Origin: Rattus norvegicus
Lineage: Eukaryota > Chordata > Mammalia > Rodentia > Muridae
DNA: 64,000 nucleotides
Assembly (NCBI RefSeq): GCF_036323735.1
Contig: NC_086032.1
Coordinates: 46,245,335-46,309,334, forward strand
Reading direction: 5' to 3'
Shown one piece after another: positions 34,801 through 46,784 of this stretch (its first letter is position 1; each line of letters opens with the position of its first letter). Under the pieces are notes generated by a model. The model was not told where the DNA came from. It made no database searches and saw nothing but the letters and a program-made list of their open reading frames with translations. Made by a program: the position numbers and the translations under genes.

Positions 34801-35084
34801 CAAAGGATGCTCCAACATTCAATACAGACACATGTTCCATTATGTTCATAGCAACCTTATTTATAACAATCAGTAGCTGGAAAGTACCCAGATGCCCTTC
34901 AACAGAACAATTGTTATAGAAAATGTGGTACATCTACATAATGAAATACGACTAATCTATCAAAAACAATGACTTGATGAAATTCATAGGACAATGGATG
35001 GAATTAAAAAATATCATCATCTGTGAGCTAACCCAATTACAGAAAAACAAAAATGGTATATACTGTCTGATTATTGGGTATTAG
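31365..35084 (+). pseudogene. L1 ORF2 pseudogene (endonuclease-reverse transcriptase)
   Basis: Order of recognisable parts: endonuclease start (NNHYS-like near 31,394), a TG microsatellite replacing part of the endonuclease at about 31,839-31,880, the reverse transcriptase with 'RQGC' near 33,255 and the catalytic motif at 33,381-33,392 reading FASD rather than FADD, then the Cys-rich C-terminus near 34,670. Many stops; the longest frames are about 80-100 codons. The stop in GGTATTAG (35,082-35,084) marks the expected end. Inactive. Confidence 0.85.
31839..31880. repeat. (TG)n microsatellite inside L1 ORF2
   Basis: Pure TG run of about 20 units interrupting the endonuclease coding sequence. 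Confidence 0.95.
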
Positions 35085-35239
35085 CTCAAAAACTTGGATT
35101 ATGCAAGATATAATTCACAGACCACATGAAGCTCAAGAAGAAGGATGACTAACTTGTGGATGCTTCAGTGCTTCTTAAAATGGGGAACAAAAATATTCAT
35201 AGATGGGGATTTCTAGACAAAGTTTTGAGCAGTGACTGA
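35085..35239 (+). mobile_element. L1 3'UTR, first part
   Basis: Sense 3'UTR (AGATATAATTCACAGACCAC, 'GAAGCTCAAGAAGAAGGATG') that stops at about 35,239, where an inverted piece of the same 3' end begins. Confidence 0.8.
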
Positions 35240-35432
35240 AGGAAAGGCTATTCTATTTATTTATGATGAATATTACCTGTTTTACACGTTAAAAGATTTC
35301 TAAAACACCTAATTTTTTGTAATTTTTTATTGGATATTTTTATATATGTTTCAAATGTTATTCCCTTTCCTGGTTTCCTGCCATAAGGCCCCTATCTCAC
35401 CTCGCTCCCCTTATTCTATGAGTATTCTGTAT

Positions 35433-35437
<5 letters not shown>
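35240..35437 (-). mobile_element. Inverted piece of L1 3' end plus its flank
   Basis: About 200 bases comprising genomic flank (ATTACCTGTTTTACACG) and the antisense L1 tail (TTTTTATTGGATATTTTTATA...), the orientation seen at 6,020-6,190 and 57,690-57,870. It lies within a sense L1 and is repeated inverted at 35,935-36,056, forming a small palindrome. Confidence 0.85.
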
Positions 35438-35492
<55 letters not shown>

Positions 35493-35512
35493 TACATACA
35501 CACACACACCCC
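35438..35512. repeat. (TA)n-(CA)n microsatellite
   Basis: TA run (35,438-35,478) followed by a CA-rich run to about 35,510, at the centre of the small L1 palindrome. Confidence 0.95.
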
Positions 35513-36056
35513 ACATATACCCCCACCCACCAAAACTAGAAAAGATTAATGAACCCATGATGTGCATACAGACAGGACCCTGATATAGTTGTCTCCTGAG
35601 AGATGCAGCCAGAGTGTGACTGATACAGAGGTGAATGCTAGCAGCAAACCACTGAACTGAGAATGCGGTAAACATTTGAGGAATTAGAAAAAGGATTGAA
35701 GGAGATGAAGGGGCTTGCAATTCTGTAAGAACAACAATACCAACCAACCAGACCTCCCAGAGATGAAACCACAACCCAAAGGCTATACATGGATAGATCC
35801 ATGGCTTGAGCTGCATATGTAGCAGAAGATGGACTTGTTGGGCACTACGGAAAGGAAATGCCCTTGCTCCTGCCAATGCTGGACTCCCAGTGTAGGGAAA
35901 TATCGGGGGGATGGAAAGGGGCCTGACTGGGGAGGAAGAAAGCCCTCATAGTATAAGGAGAGTGAGGTGAGATATGGGCCTTATGGCAGGAAACCAGGAA
36001 AGGGAATAACATTTGAAACATACATAAAAATATTCAATAAAAAATTACAAAAATTT
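35513..36056 (+). mobile_element. L1 3'UTR, end part
   Basis: Sense 3'UTR to the A-rich tail (AACATTTGAAACATACATAAAAATATTC...). The tail abuts the palindrome IR3 at 36,057. Confidence 0.85.
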
Positions 36057-36620
36057 AGCATGTCCCATGTTCTACAATAGGAATGAGGTGTAAATCTCAA
36101 TGTTTATATTTATACTAGTAATTTTTTTCTCATCCTTTCAAAAAATTCAAGATAGAATTTATTTTCTTAAAAAGACTATTATCTTATAATAATAAATCTT
36201 CATTTTTATTATATTGTATATTTCTGTACATTTTTTTTGGTTCTTTTTTTTTCGGAGCTGGGGACCGAACCCAGGGCCTTGCGCTTCCTAGGTAAGCGCT
36301 CTACCACTGAGCTAAATCCCCAGCCCCCATTTCTGTACATTTTTTGGGTTATGTTTGGGGTTAAGCTTATGTGTCAAAGTATGTCTATTGAAATTAGAGC
36401 ATGGTTAGTTTGAATCAGTTCTCTTCTTTCATTATGTTATGGGGATTAAACACCGGCTGGTAAGCTTGATACAAAGTGCCTTTACCCTCTAAGCCATCCT
36501 GCCAACACTTTGAATATTTCTTTTGACTAGCATCTTTGTAGCTCTATTTCTGTAGTCCATTATACTTTCTGTACATATATTTTATAGATCAATCCTCTAG
36601 TGAACAGTGAACATACTGCC
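36057..36620. repeat. Palindrome IR3, left arm
   Basis: Reverse complement matches 37,184-37,637, from GCATGTCCCATG outward to CTAGTGAACAGTGAAC at the inner end. The only large difference is the ID SINE and its target duplication. The outer edge coincides with the L1 tail. Confidence 0.92.
36237..36328 (-). mobile_element. ID SINE, antisense
   Basis: Minus-strand ID element with T-rich tail (36,237-36,252) and boxes intact (GCGCTCTACCACTGAGCTAA). A 17-bp duplication ATTTCTGTACATTTTTT flanks it at 36,220-36,236 and 36,329-36,345. The right palindrome arm shows a single unoccupied site near 37,455-37,475, so the insertion is younger than the palindrome. Confidence 0.97.
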
Positions 36621-36728
36621 AGTGAACATGCAAGAGTGAGAGAGATACCATACTGCTCAGTGAAGGTCAAAGTCAAATATCTCCAGAAAAAACATGTGAA
36701 TTTTAAATTTGTAACATTGTCTCAATGG

Positions 36729-36826
36729 TGTAGAACATAGACATGTATACTTTTAAATCCAGCACTGTAAAGACAGAGGTGAGTGGACCTCTGTGAGTTC
36801 AAGTTCAGTCTGGCTTGTTGTATATC
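36729..36826 (+). mobile_element. B1 SINE, diverged
   Basis: Sense B1: TTTTAAATCCAGCACTGTAA, 'CTGTGAGTTCAAGTTCAG', TCTGGCTTG. Diverged and 3'-truncated. Confidence 0.75.
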
Positions 36827-36844
36827 CAGAAGTCATTTTTATTT

Positions 36845-37008
36845 ATTATGTATAAGTACACTCTGGCTGTCTTCTGACAAAGCAGAAGAGGACATCACAT
36901 CTCATTACAGATGGTTGTGAGTCACCATGTGGTTGCTGATATTTGAACTTAGGATCTCTGGAAGAACAGTCAGCAGATCCTTAACCCCTGAGTCATTTCA
37001 CCAGCAAT
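36845..37008 (-). mobile_element. B2-family SINE, antisense
   Basis: Antisense B2/B3: TACACTCTGGCTGTCTTCTG, CATCACATCTCATTACAG, 'CCATGTGGTTGCTG', GGAAGAACAGTCAG, ending in the tRNA-like part. Confidence 0.92.
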
Positions 37009-37183
37009 CCAGTAGACATTCTTATGTAAACCATACCTTGATTTGTGCTATGTTCATTAAAAATAAACAATATAATTTGTTCTTTTGGCAGTAGGTAGTT
37101 TTTCATTTTATTAATGATAAGCTCAGTTTATTGTCATTAATGTTTCAAATATGATAATCGACAAAAACATACAATAAATCACT

Positions 37184-37637
37184 GTTCACCGTTCACTAGA
37201 GGATTGATCTATAAATCTATGTACAGAAAGTATAACGGACTACAGAAATAGAGCTACAAAGACGCTAGTCAAAAGAAATATCCGAAGTGTTGGCAGGATG
37301 ACTTAGAGGGTAAAGGCACTTTGTAAAGGCGGGTAAAAAAATGTTACCCGCCGGTGTTTAATCCCCAGAACATAATGAAAGAAGAGAACTGATTCAAACT
37401 AATCATGTTCTATTCTCAATAGGCATACATTGACAAATAAGCTTAACCCCACACATAACCCAAAAAATGGACAGATAAATACAATATAATAAAAAAGATT
37501 TATTATTTTAAGATAATAGTCTTTTTAAGAAAGTAAATTCTATCTTGAATTTTTTGAAAGGATGAGAAAAAATTACTACTATAAATATAAACGTTGGGAT
37601 TTACACCTCATCCCTATTGTAGAACATGGGACATGCT
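37184..37637. repeat. Palindrome IR3, right arm
   Basis: Inverted copy of 36,057-36,620 without the ID element. It contains a 9-bp perfect hairpin (37,328-37,352) that the left arm lacks. Confidence 0.92.
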
Positions 37638-37829
37638 GCCAAAAAATCATGAGTAATGTGTCTGGGTTTGAGGCCAACAGATATTATTGGAGTGAACATT
37701 GCAAATGAGGGATAAAATGCCAGATTCTGCAGAGGGATTGAGAAGTGACAATTAGGCAGAAGACACAGTTATTCTGAGTTCATAGAAAAAGAAGAAAAAA
37801 ATTTAAGGAAAAGAATATGTTTAAAGGGG
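37638..37829. other. No feature recognised
   Basis: Non-repeat sequence between the palindrome and an L1 5'UTR. The precise L1 start is uncertain. Confidence 0.4.
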
Positions 37830-38413
37830 GAATGCACAAAAATCCCACAGGGAAGGGATCTGACCCCCCAGGAATGCAGACATCCTGAGACTGCAAGACG
37901 GACTGCAACCTCTGCACACCTCTGTCCACATCCATAGTCCAAGGGGAAACTACACAGTGCTTCTGGACACAGGGATACAGGAACATACAGTGGTGGTACC
38001 CACAGTTCTGGTCTGTGCCCAGGACTGAATTGAACTGGCCAAAGAGCTCCCTGCATCCAAATCCAATGGGGGAGAGAACTAGAACCTCAGAAGTGTGGAT
38101 ACTCCTGAGAAGTCAGATGAAACTACACTCTGCCCTCAGACCAGACTCAAGAGAGAATGGCATACTTCCAACTGTGCCAGATGGGTGCAAGGACCTAGAA
38201 GCAATCAGGGGCAGGATGCTTTAATTCCTGCTCATGCCCAGCCTGGAAGACAGTCTCCAGGAGTGCTGACACACCTCAACTCAGAGCACCTGTTCTCAGG
38301 AAAGACTGAAAGAAAATAGTAAAACAGGTTTTCAGGAGTGCTGACAGAGAGGCCTACAGCAGGGTCAAGTCACTCTTAGAAACAGCAAGGCAAGCAAACA
38401 CCAGAGACAACCC
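37830..38413 (+). promoter_or_regulatory. L1 5'UTR
   Basis: Sense L1 5'UTR: GGAAGGGATCTGACCCCCCA, repeated 'CAGACATCCTGAG'-like and 'GGATACTCCTGAG'-like blocks and a 'GCAATCAGGGGCAGGA' segment, ending just before the ORF1 ATG at 38,414. At least two monomer-like units are visible. Confidence 0.7.
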
Positions 38414-39483
38414 AATGGCTAGACACTAGCACAGGAAACTAAGCAACAGAAACCAACCTACTTGGCATCATCAGAGCCCAGTTCTGTAACCAAAGAAAAT
38501 ACCAGATATCCAAGCATACCAGAAAAGCAAGATTTAGATTTAAAATCGCATTTTATGACAATGATGGAAGACTTTAAGAAAGACATGAAGAACTCCCTTA
38601 AAGAAATGCAGGAAAACAGAAGTAAAGAAGTAGAAGCCCTTAGAGAGGAAACACAAAAATCCCTGACAGAATTACAGGAAAACACAGCCAAACAGGTAAA
38701 GGAATTGAAAATGGAAATAGAAACAAAAAGGAAAGCACAAGGTGAGTCAAACCTGGATATAAAAAAACCTAAGGAAGGACAAGGAGCCATAGATATAAGC
38801 ATCACTAACAGAATATAAGAGACAGAAGAGAATCTCAGGGCAGAAGATACCATAGAAAACATTGACACAACTGTCAAAGATAGTGTAAAATGCAAAAAGC
38901 TCCTAGCCAAAAACATACAGGAAATCCTGGACACAATGAGAAGATCAAACCTAAGGATAATAGATATAGAAGAAAGTGAAGACTCCCAATGTAAAGGGCC
39001 AGTGAATATATTCAACAAAATTATAGAAGAAAACATCCCTAACCTAAAAAAAGAGGTGCCCATAAACATACAAGAAGCCTACAGAACTACAAATAGATTG
39101 GACAAGAAGAGAAATTCCTCCCATCACATACTAGTTAAAACACCAAATGCACAAAACAAAGAAAGAATATTAAAAGCAGTAAGGGAAAAAGGTCAAGTGA
39201 CTTATAAGATCTATAAGAATTACACGAGAGTTCTCACTAGAGTCTATGTAAACCAGAAGATCCTGGACAGATATCATACAGATCCTAAGAGAACACAAGT
39301 GCCAGCCCAAGTCAATATATCCAGCAAACTCTCAAGAAACATAGATGGAGAGACCAGGATATTGCATGAAAAAACCAAATTTATACTATATCTTTCTATA
39401 AATTCAGCACTACAAAGGATACTAGAGAGAAAACTCCAACAGAAGGAGAGAAACTACACCTTAAAAAAAGCAAGAGTATAATT
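38414..39483 (+). pseudogene. L1 ORF1 pseudogene
   Basis: ORF1 with nearly all parts: N-terminus (stop soon after the ATG at 38,414), coiled coil (open 38,462-38,818, heptad-like Lys/Glu/Leu), a stop near 38,817, then the RNA-binding and C-terminal domains open from 38,936 to 39,481 (181 codons, with 'NLRIIDIEESEDS' and 'KTPNAQNKERILKAVREKGQ'). It is among the better preserved ORF1 copies here but interrupted. Confidence 0.85.
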
Positions 39484-39519
39484 TCCTTGCAATGAAATGA
39501 AAAGAGATACAAGCAAACA

Positions 39520-42500
39520 TAATTCCACCTCTAACAAAGGAAATAACAGGAAGCAACAATTACTATTCTTTAATATCTCTCAAAATCAATGGACTCAATT
39601 CCCCAGTAAAAAGACATAGACTAACAGACTGGATACTTAAGGAAGACCCAGCATTTTGCTGCATGCAGGAAACACACCTCAGAGACAAAGACAGACACTA
39701 CCTCAGAGTAAATGGCTGGAAAACAATTTTCCAGGCCAATGGCCTGAAGAAGCAATCTGGAGTTGCCATTCTAATATCAAATGAAATTGACTTTCAACCA
39801 AAAGTCTTTAAAAAAGATAAGGAAGGACACTTCAAATTCATCAAAAGAAAAATACATGAAGATGAACTCTCAATCCTAAGTATCTATGCTCCAAATGCAA
39901 GGGCACCTACATTCATAAAAGAAACCTAATGAAAGCTAACAGCACACATTGCACCTCACAGGATAATAGAGGGAGATTTCAAGACCCCACTCTCATCAAT
40001 GGAAAGATCATGGAAACAGAAATTAAACAGAGATATAGAGAAACTAAAAGAAGTTATGAACCAAATGGATATAACAGATATTTATAGAAAATTCCAGCAC
40101 AAATGAAAATGATATCCCTTCTTCTTAGCACCTCCTGGAACTTCTCCAAAATTGACAACATAGTCAGTCACAAAACTCATATTTCTGAATGCCTGCACAA
40201 AGAACCAGGAGCAAATGTATATCAACAGCTTCACAGGACACCTAAAATGTCTAGAGCAAAAAGAAACAAATAAACAAAAGAGGAATAGAAGGGAGGAAAC
40301 AATCAAACTTAGGGGTGAAATCAACCAAGTAGAAACAAAAAGGACTATACAAAGAATCAATAAAACCAGGAACTGATTCTTTGAGAAAATGAACAAGATA
40401 GTTAAACCCTTAGCCAGACTAACCAGAGGTAACAGAGTTCATATCCAAATTAACAAAATCAGAAATGGAAAGGGAGACATTACAACAACCAAAAAGAGCC
40501 AGGTCCAGTGGGTTCAGTGTAAAATTCTAACTGACCTTCACAGAAGACCTCATACCAATACTGTCTAAATTATACCAGAAAACAGAAACAGACAGCATGG
40601 CCAAATTCCTTCTATGAAGCCACAATTACTCTTATACGAAAACTACACAAAGAACCACCAAAGAAAGAGAACTTCAGACCAATTTCCCTTATGAATATTG
40701 TCACAAAAATATTCAATAAAATTCTTGCAAACCGAATCCAAGAACACAGCAAAACAAGCATCCAACATGATAAAGTAGGCTTCATCCCAGGTATGCAGGG
40801 TTGGTTTAATATATGGAAAACCATCAACATAATCCACTATATAAACAAACTCAAAGATAAGAACCACATGATCATTTCATTAGATCCTGAGAAATCATTT
40901 GAAAAAATCCAACACCCCTTCATGATAAAGAAGAGAAAAGTCCCGGAAAGATCGGGAACTCAAGGCACATATCTAAACCTAGTTAAAGCCATATACAGCA
41001 AACCAGTAGGTACATCAAAGTAAATGGAAAGATGAAGTAATCCCATTGAAGTCAGGGACTAGACAAGGCTGCCCACTTTCTCACTACTTATTCAATATAA
41101 TAATCTAAGTCCTAGGTAGAACAATCAGATAGGGAAATGAGGTCAAACGGATACAAATTGTTAGGGAAGATATCAAAATATCACTATTTGGAGATGATAT
41201 GATTGTGTACTTAAACAACCCCAAAAGTTCCACCGAGAAGTACCTAACCTGATAAACAACTTCAACCAAGTGTCGGGGTATAAAATTAACTCAAACGAAT
41301 CAGTAGCCTTCCTCTACTCAAAGGATAAACAGGCTGAGAAATAAATTAAAGAAATGATTCCCTTCACAATAGTACCAAATAAATAAAATATCTTGGTGTG
41401 GTTTTAACCAAGCAAGTGAAAGACCTGTTTGACAAGAACTTCAAGTCTCTGAAGAAAGAAATTGAGAAAAATCTCAGAAGATGGAAAGATCTCACATGCT
41501 CATGGATTGGCAAGATTAGTATATTAAAGATGGTCATTTTGCCAAAAGCAATCTACAGATTCAATGGAATACCCTTCAATATTCCTACTCAATTCTTTAT
41601 AGAGATAGGAAGAGCAAGATGCAAATTAATTTGGAATATCAAAAACCCCTTTATAGCAAAAGCTATACTGTACAATAAGAGAACTTCTTGTGGAATCGCC
41701 ATCCCTGACTTCAAGCAGTATTGCTGAGCAATTGTCATAAAAACTAAATGATATTAGTACAGAGACTGGCAGATAGGTCAGTGGAACAGAATTAAAGACT
41801 CAAAAATGAACCCACACTCCTACGGTCACTTGATCTTTGACAAAGGAGCTAAAACCATCCAATAGAAGAAAGATAGCATTTTCAACAAATGGTGCTGGTT
41901 CAACTGGAGGTCACCATGTAGAAGAGTGCAAATTGAACCATTCTTATCACCATGTACAAAGCTTAAGTGTGCATGGATCAAGGACTTCCACATGAAACCA
42001 GATACACTCAAACTAATAGAAGAAAAGGTGGGGAAGAGTCTCAAACACATAGGCACTGGGGAAATTTTCCTAAACAAAACACCAATGGTCCATGCACTGA
42101 GATCAAGAATCGACAAATGGGATCGGCAAAGCTTCTGTCAAAGGCAAAAGACCCCATCATTAGGACAAAATGGCAACCAACATTTTGGGAAAAGATCTTT
42201 ACCAATCATACATATGACAGAGGACTAATATCCAAAATATGCAAAGAACTCAAGAAGTAAGACTCCAGAGGGCCAAATAAACCTTTTAAAAATGAGGTAC
42301 AGGGCTAAACAAAATATTCTCAGCTGAAGATATTTAATGGTCAAAAGGTATTTAAATAAACGTTCAGCAACTTTATTCATCAAGGATGTAAATCAAAACA
42401 ACCCTGAGATTTCACCTAACACAGGTGAGAATGGCTACAATAAAAAGTTCAGGTGACAGAAGATTCTGGGGAGTATGTGGAGAAAGAGGAAAACTCCTCT

Positions 42501-42897
42501 ATTGTTGGTGAGATTGCAAAATGGTACAACCACTCTGGAGATCAGTTTTGATGTTACTCAGAAAATTGGACATTCCATTACTTGAGGACCCAGCTATATT
42601 TCTCTTGGGCACATACACAAAAGATGCTCCAACATACAACAAAGGCACATGCTCCACTGTGTTCATAGCAGCCTTATTATACTAGCCAGAAGCTGGAAAG
42701 GATCCATATACCTATCAACAGAGGAATAGATTCAAAATATATAGTACATCTACACAGTGGAGTACTACTCATCTATCAAAAACAATGACTTCATGAAATT
42801 CATAGGCAATTGCAATAAATAGAAAATATCATCCTGTGTGAGGCAATTCAATCACAGAAAAACAGTTAGTATGCACTCATCAATAAGAGGATATTAG
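39520..42897 (+). pseudogene. L1 ORF2 pseudogene
   Basis: Endonuclease part readable from 39,546 with 'CMQETHLRDKD' (catalytic Glu region) and 'LSIYAPNARAPTFIKET'; reverse transcriptase part with 'GFIPGMQGWFN' (about 40,780) and a catalytic motif reading FGDD near 41,185; then the thumb (109 codons, 41,398-41,727) and the Cys-rich end. A gap of roughly 170 bp near 40,477 removes the linker before the reverse transcriptase. Many stops; expected stop at 42,895-42,897. Inactive. Confidence 0.85.
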
Positions 42898-43615
42898 CCA
42901 AAAACCTTGAATTATCCAAGATGCAATCCACAGACAACAGAAAGCTCAAGAAGAAGGATGACCAAAATTGGGATGCTCCAACTCCTTCTTAAAATGGGAA
43001 AAAATATTCCTAGGAAGGGATATGGAAGCAAAGTTTAGAGAAGTGTCTCAAGAATTGGACATGCAGAGCCTGCCCCACATGTCTCCATATATATATTTAT
43101 ATATCCACCAAAACTAGATAAGATTGATGTAGCTAAAATATACATGCGGGAACTGATGTGGATCTCTCCTGAGAGACACAACCAGAGCATGTCCAATAGA
43201 GAAGTCAAAGCTAGCAGTAAACCACTGAACTGAGAACAGGGCCCCCATAGTGGGAATTAGAGAAAGGATTGAAGGACATGAGAAAGCTTGCAACCCATAA
43301 AAAGGATAATGACAACCAACCAGAGCTTCCAGGGACTAAACCACTACTGAAAAATATACATGGATTGACCCAGGGCTCCAATTGCATATGGAGCAAAGAA
43401 TAGCCTTGTTATGACACCAGTGGAAGAGGAAGCCTTTGGTCCTGCCAAAGTAGGACCCACAGTGCAGGGAAATATGGGGGGTAGGAAGAGGGATGAATAG
43501 GGGGAACACTTGTATGGAGGTGGAGGAGTAGAGGGAATGGGGGCCTATGGACAGGAAACCATGAAGGGGAAAAATATTTGAATTGTAAGTAAAGAAATAT
43601 ATCTAATAAAAATTT
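42898..43615 (+). mobile_element. L1 3'UTR
   Basis: Sense 3'UTR with the 'GAAAGCTCAAGAAGAAGGATG' block and tail TAAAGAAATATATCTAATAAAAATTT. Its last 520 bases and the junction to the next L1 are present, inverted, at 830-1,345. Confidence 0.85.
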
Positions 43616-45075
43616 AAAAAATTAATTGCAGTCCTTCTGACCACACCTTCCTATGGGGAAAATCATCACCTTGACTAATTCTCTGAAGACAAGACAGTTG
43701 AAAGACCTCCCCAGAGATATGCTGCACACAGCACGAAGGACCACCCACAACCTGAAGGCCTCCAGGAAATCCTCTGCATCCACAGCACCAGACTTGCTGC
43801 TTGTCTACCCCTCTGAAGATCCCACAGTCTGAAGGTCTGTCAGGGTCACAGTCATTCAAGAAGACTTGCAACAACCCATGGAAACAGGAGACATGATCAA
43901 CAACAACACCAAAACCAGAGATATCCAGATGGAAAGAGCCATGCACAAGATCATAAGCAGCAGAATCCAATATACTTTGGCATCATCCAAACGTAGTTCT
44001 CCCACCCAGGCAAGCCTTGGATATATGGACAAAAGTGAAAATTAGGGTACAGAACTAAACCTATTACATGAAGATAATGGAGTATTTAGGAGGATATAAA
44101 CAACTCACTGAAAGAAATTTTGAAAAACACAGATAAATAGGCAGAAGCTCTTAAAGAGCAAATAAATATCTTAAAGAAAAACAGGAAAACATAATCAAGC
44201 AGTTGAAGGAATTGAACATAGTGGTACAAACCTAAAAATGGAAGTAGAAACAATAAGGAAGCACAAATGAAAGCAACCCTGGAAATTGAACACCTAGGAA
44301 CAAAGTCAGGAAATATAGATTCAAGCATCAACAACAGAATACAAGAAATAGAAGAGATAGTCTGATAAGGTTCCTTAAAAAAAACAAAAAACAAAAACAA
44401 AAACAAAAACAAAAAAATACAAAAAAACTTCTAACTCATAGGAAATCTAGGACACAATGAAAAGGCCCAATCTAAGAAGATAGGAAGACAAGAGAGTTAA
44501 GATTCCCAGGACAAAGGACCCAAAAATGTCTTCAACAAAATCATAGAAGAAAACTTCCCCAGCCTAAAAAGAGATGGCCATATATATACAAAATGCCTAT
44601 AGAATACCAAATAGATTAGACCATAAAAGGAAATCTAATCATAACATAATAATAAAAAAACTAATGCACTGACTAAAGAAAGAATCTTAGAAGTAGTAAA
44701 AATATTAGAAGTAGTGGGAAAACCCAAGGAATATGTAAAGACAGACCTATTAGAATTTTACCAGATTTCTCAACAGAGACCATAAAGGCAGAAAAGCCTG
44801 GACACAGGTCATGCAAACACTGAGAGAACACAAATAAGAGACAAGGCTACTATACACAGCAAAACTCTTAATCAACATAGATGGAGAAACCGAGATATTT
44901 CAGAACAAATCATAATTTAAACAATATCTATCTACCAATCCAGGCCTACAGAGGGTTCTACAAGGAAAACTGCAGAGTAAGAATGGTGACTACTCCCGGA
45001 AAATCAAGATATTTATTATCTCACAATAAAATCAAAAGGAGAGACTCACATAGGTGAGAACACTGGCTAAGACAG
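43616..45075 (+). mobile_element. Old L1 5'UTR and ORF1 remnant
   Basis: Sense old L1: 5'UTR 43,616 to about 43,965 (GCAGTCCTTCTGACCACACC), then ORF1 from about 43,970 to 45,040 with stops and an A-rich expansion near 44,375-44,425. The first 620 bases are inverted in the left copy (183-829) and the remainder is a direct copy of 1,346-2,200. Confidence 0.8.
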
Positions 45076-45089
45076 CAAAACATCAAAAA

Positions 45090-45550
45090 CTATTTGGCGT
45101 TGGGGGTGAGAGTGGAGGGTGGAGGAATAGCTGGGGGGTGAAGCTGGAAATTCAGAAGTGCAGACAGTCCTGAAAACTCACAGGAGACAATTACTTTCTG
45201 CCCACTTTCCTGACCCAAGAGGAAACAGTCTGGTACCATCTGTGCGCTCTGGGCACAGGGATCTAGGTGCAATTAGGGATAGGACTGTTAGGGTTTCTTC
45301 CAGCACCAAGAACTGAAAGCCAGTAGCAAGGACCACCTACACACCTTAGAGCAGAGGTAAGACCAACTCTTCTCCACCAAACAACCCACCTGCAGGCTTC
45401 AGGACACACAAACAAAAGAGCAGCTTTCTGTTCCCAGATTTACCTGAAAGAAAACAGGTCTACAGGCATAGTGACACAGGGATACAAGGAAGACAAGCCA
45501 CTGTCAGAATCAGCAAGACAAGCTAACACCAGAGACAACCTGATGGGAAG
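45090..45550 (+). mobile_element. L1 5'UTR fragment
   Basis: Direct copy of 2,268-2,720, with the same position after an ORF1 remnant. Confidence 0.75.
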
Positions 45551-45599
45551 AGGAAAGTGCAGGAACCCACCAAAAATGGATGACTGTTCCTCTTTTTTC

Positions 45600-46082
45600 A
45601 TACCTTCCCCAGCATCTGTTGTCACCTGATTGTTTGATCTCAGACATTCTAACTTGTGTGAGGTAGAATCTCAGGGCCATTTTGATTTGCATTTCTCTGA
45701 TTCCTAAGGATGCTAATCATTTCTTTAGTTGTTTATCAGCCATTCAATATTCCTCAGCTGAGAATTCTTTGTTTAGCTCCTTACCACATTTCTACTAGGG
45801 TTATTTGATTTCTGGAGTCTAACTTCTTAAGCTCCTTGTATATTTTGGATATTATTCCTTATTAGGTATAGGATTAATAAAAATCTTTTCCCAATCTGTT
45901 AGTTGCTGTTTTGTCCTAATGTCAGTGTCTTTTGCCTTACAGAAGCTTTGCAATTTTATGAAGTCCATTTGTCAATTCTTGATCTTATTGATAAGCAATT
46001 GTTCTGTTGAGGAAACTTTCCCCAGTGAAAATGTTCATGAGTTTCTTTTCTGAGTTTTCTTCTATTAGTTTGAGTTTATATG
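45600..46082 (-). mobile_element. Inverted part of the twin-primed L1, left piece
   Basis: Antisense ORF2 sequence equal to 2,757-3,232. It is interrupted at 46,082 by the composite L1 and resumes at 54,882; the 11-bp flank GAGTTTATATG/GAGTTTATCTG (46,072-46,082 and 54,882-54,892) is the target duplication. Confidence 0.85.
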
Positions 46083-46784
46083 TTTTTTTTTTCAGTTTTT
46101 AATTTATTTATTTAATAATGAAAAATAATACTTTGGTTTCCGGGCAAACATCCCCCTCCCCTTCCTTATGGGTGTTACCCTCCCAACCCTCCCCCATTGC
46201 CGCCCTCCCCCCAAAAGTCTAGTTCACTGGGGATTCAGTCTTAGCAGGACCCAGGGCTTCCCCTTCCACTGGTGATCTTACTAGGATATTCATTGCTACC
46301 TATGAGGTCAGAGTCCAGGGTCAGTCCATGTATAGTCTTTAGGTAGTGGCTTAGTCCATGGAAGCTCTGGTTGCTTGGCATTGTTGTACATATGGGGTCT
46401 CAAGCCCCTTCAAGCTCTTACAGTTCTTTCTCTGATTCCTGCAACGGAGGTCCTATTCTCAGTTCAGTGGTTTGCTGCTGGCATGCGCCTCTGTATTTGC
46501 TGTATTCTGGCTGTGTCTCTCAGGAGCGATCTACATCCGGCTCCTGTCGGTCTGTACTTCTTTGCTTCATCCATCTTGTCTAATTGGGTGGCTGTATATG
46601 TATCGGCCACATGTGGGGCAGGATCTGAATGGGTGTTCCTTCAGTCTCTGTTTTAATCTTTGCCTCTCTCTTCCCTGCCAAGGGTATTCTTGTTCCCCTT
46701 TTAGAGGAGTGAAGCATTCACATTTTGATCATCCGTCTTGAGTTTCATTTGTTCTAGGCATCTAGGGTAATTCAAGCATTTGGG
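46083..46784 (-). mobile_element. L1 3'UTR of the composite element
   Basis: Antisense 3'UTR with its poly(A) tail as a T run at 46,083-46,092 and the standard blocks (CATCCCCCTCCCCTTCC, 'AGGAGCGATCTACATCCGG'). Confidence 0.9.

Larger units (their letters stand above)
29500..36056. repeat. Inverted duplication IR2, left copy
   Basis: Reverse complement corresponds to 57,716-64,000 and continues past the window end. Shared derived features prove common origin rather than two independent L1s: the ORF2 stretch reading 'KNRPTKKN' in place of the usual sequence, the same 5'UTR flank (AGAGAAGTGAAGAATACAGC at 29,502) and the same 3' flank. Confidence 0.9.
36621..37183. other. Palindrome spacer
   Basis: Spacer of about 560 bases between the IR3 arms, containing one B1 and one B2-family SINE and AT-rich DNA. 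No gene. Confidence 0.7.

Noticed and set aside
38458..39069. 203-codon minus-strand hydrophobic ORF
   Set aside because: Antisense shadow of the L1 ORF1 remnant at 38,414-39,483.
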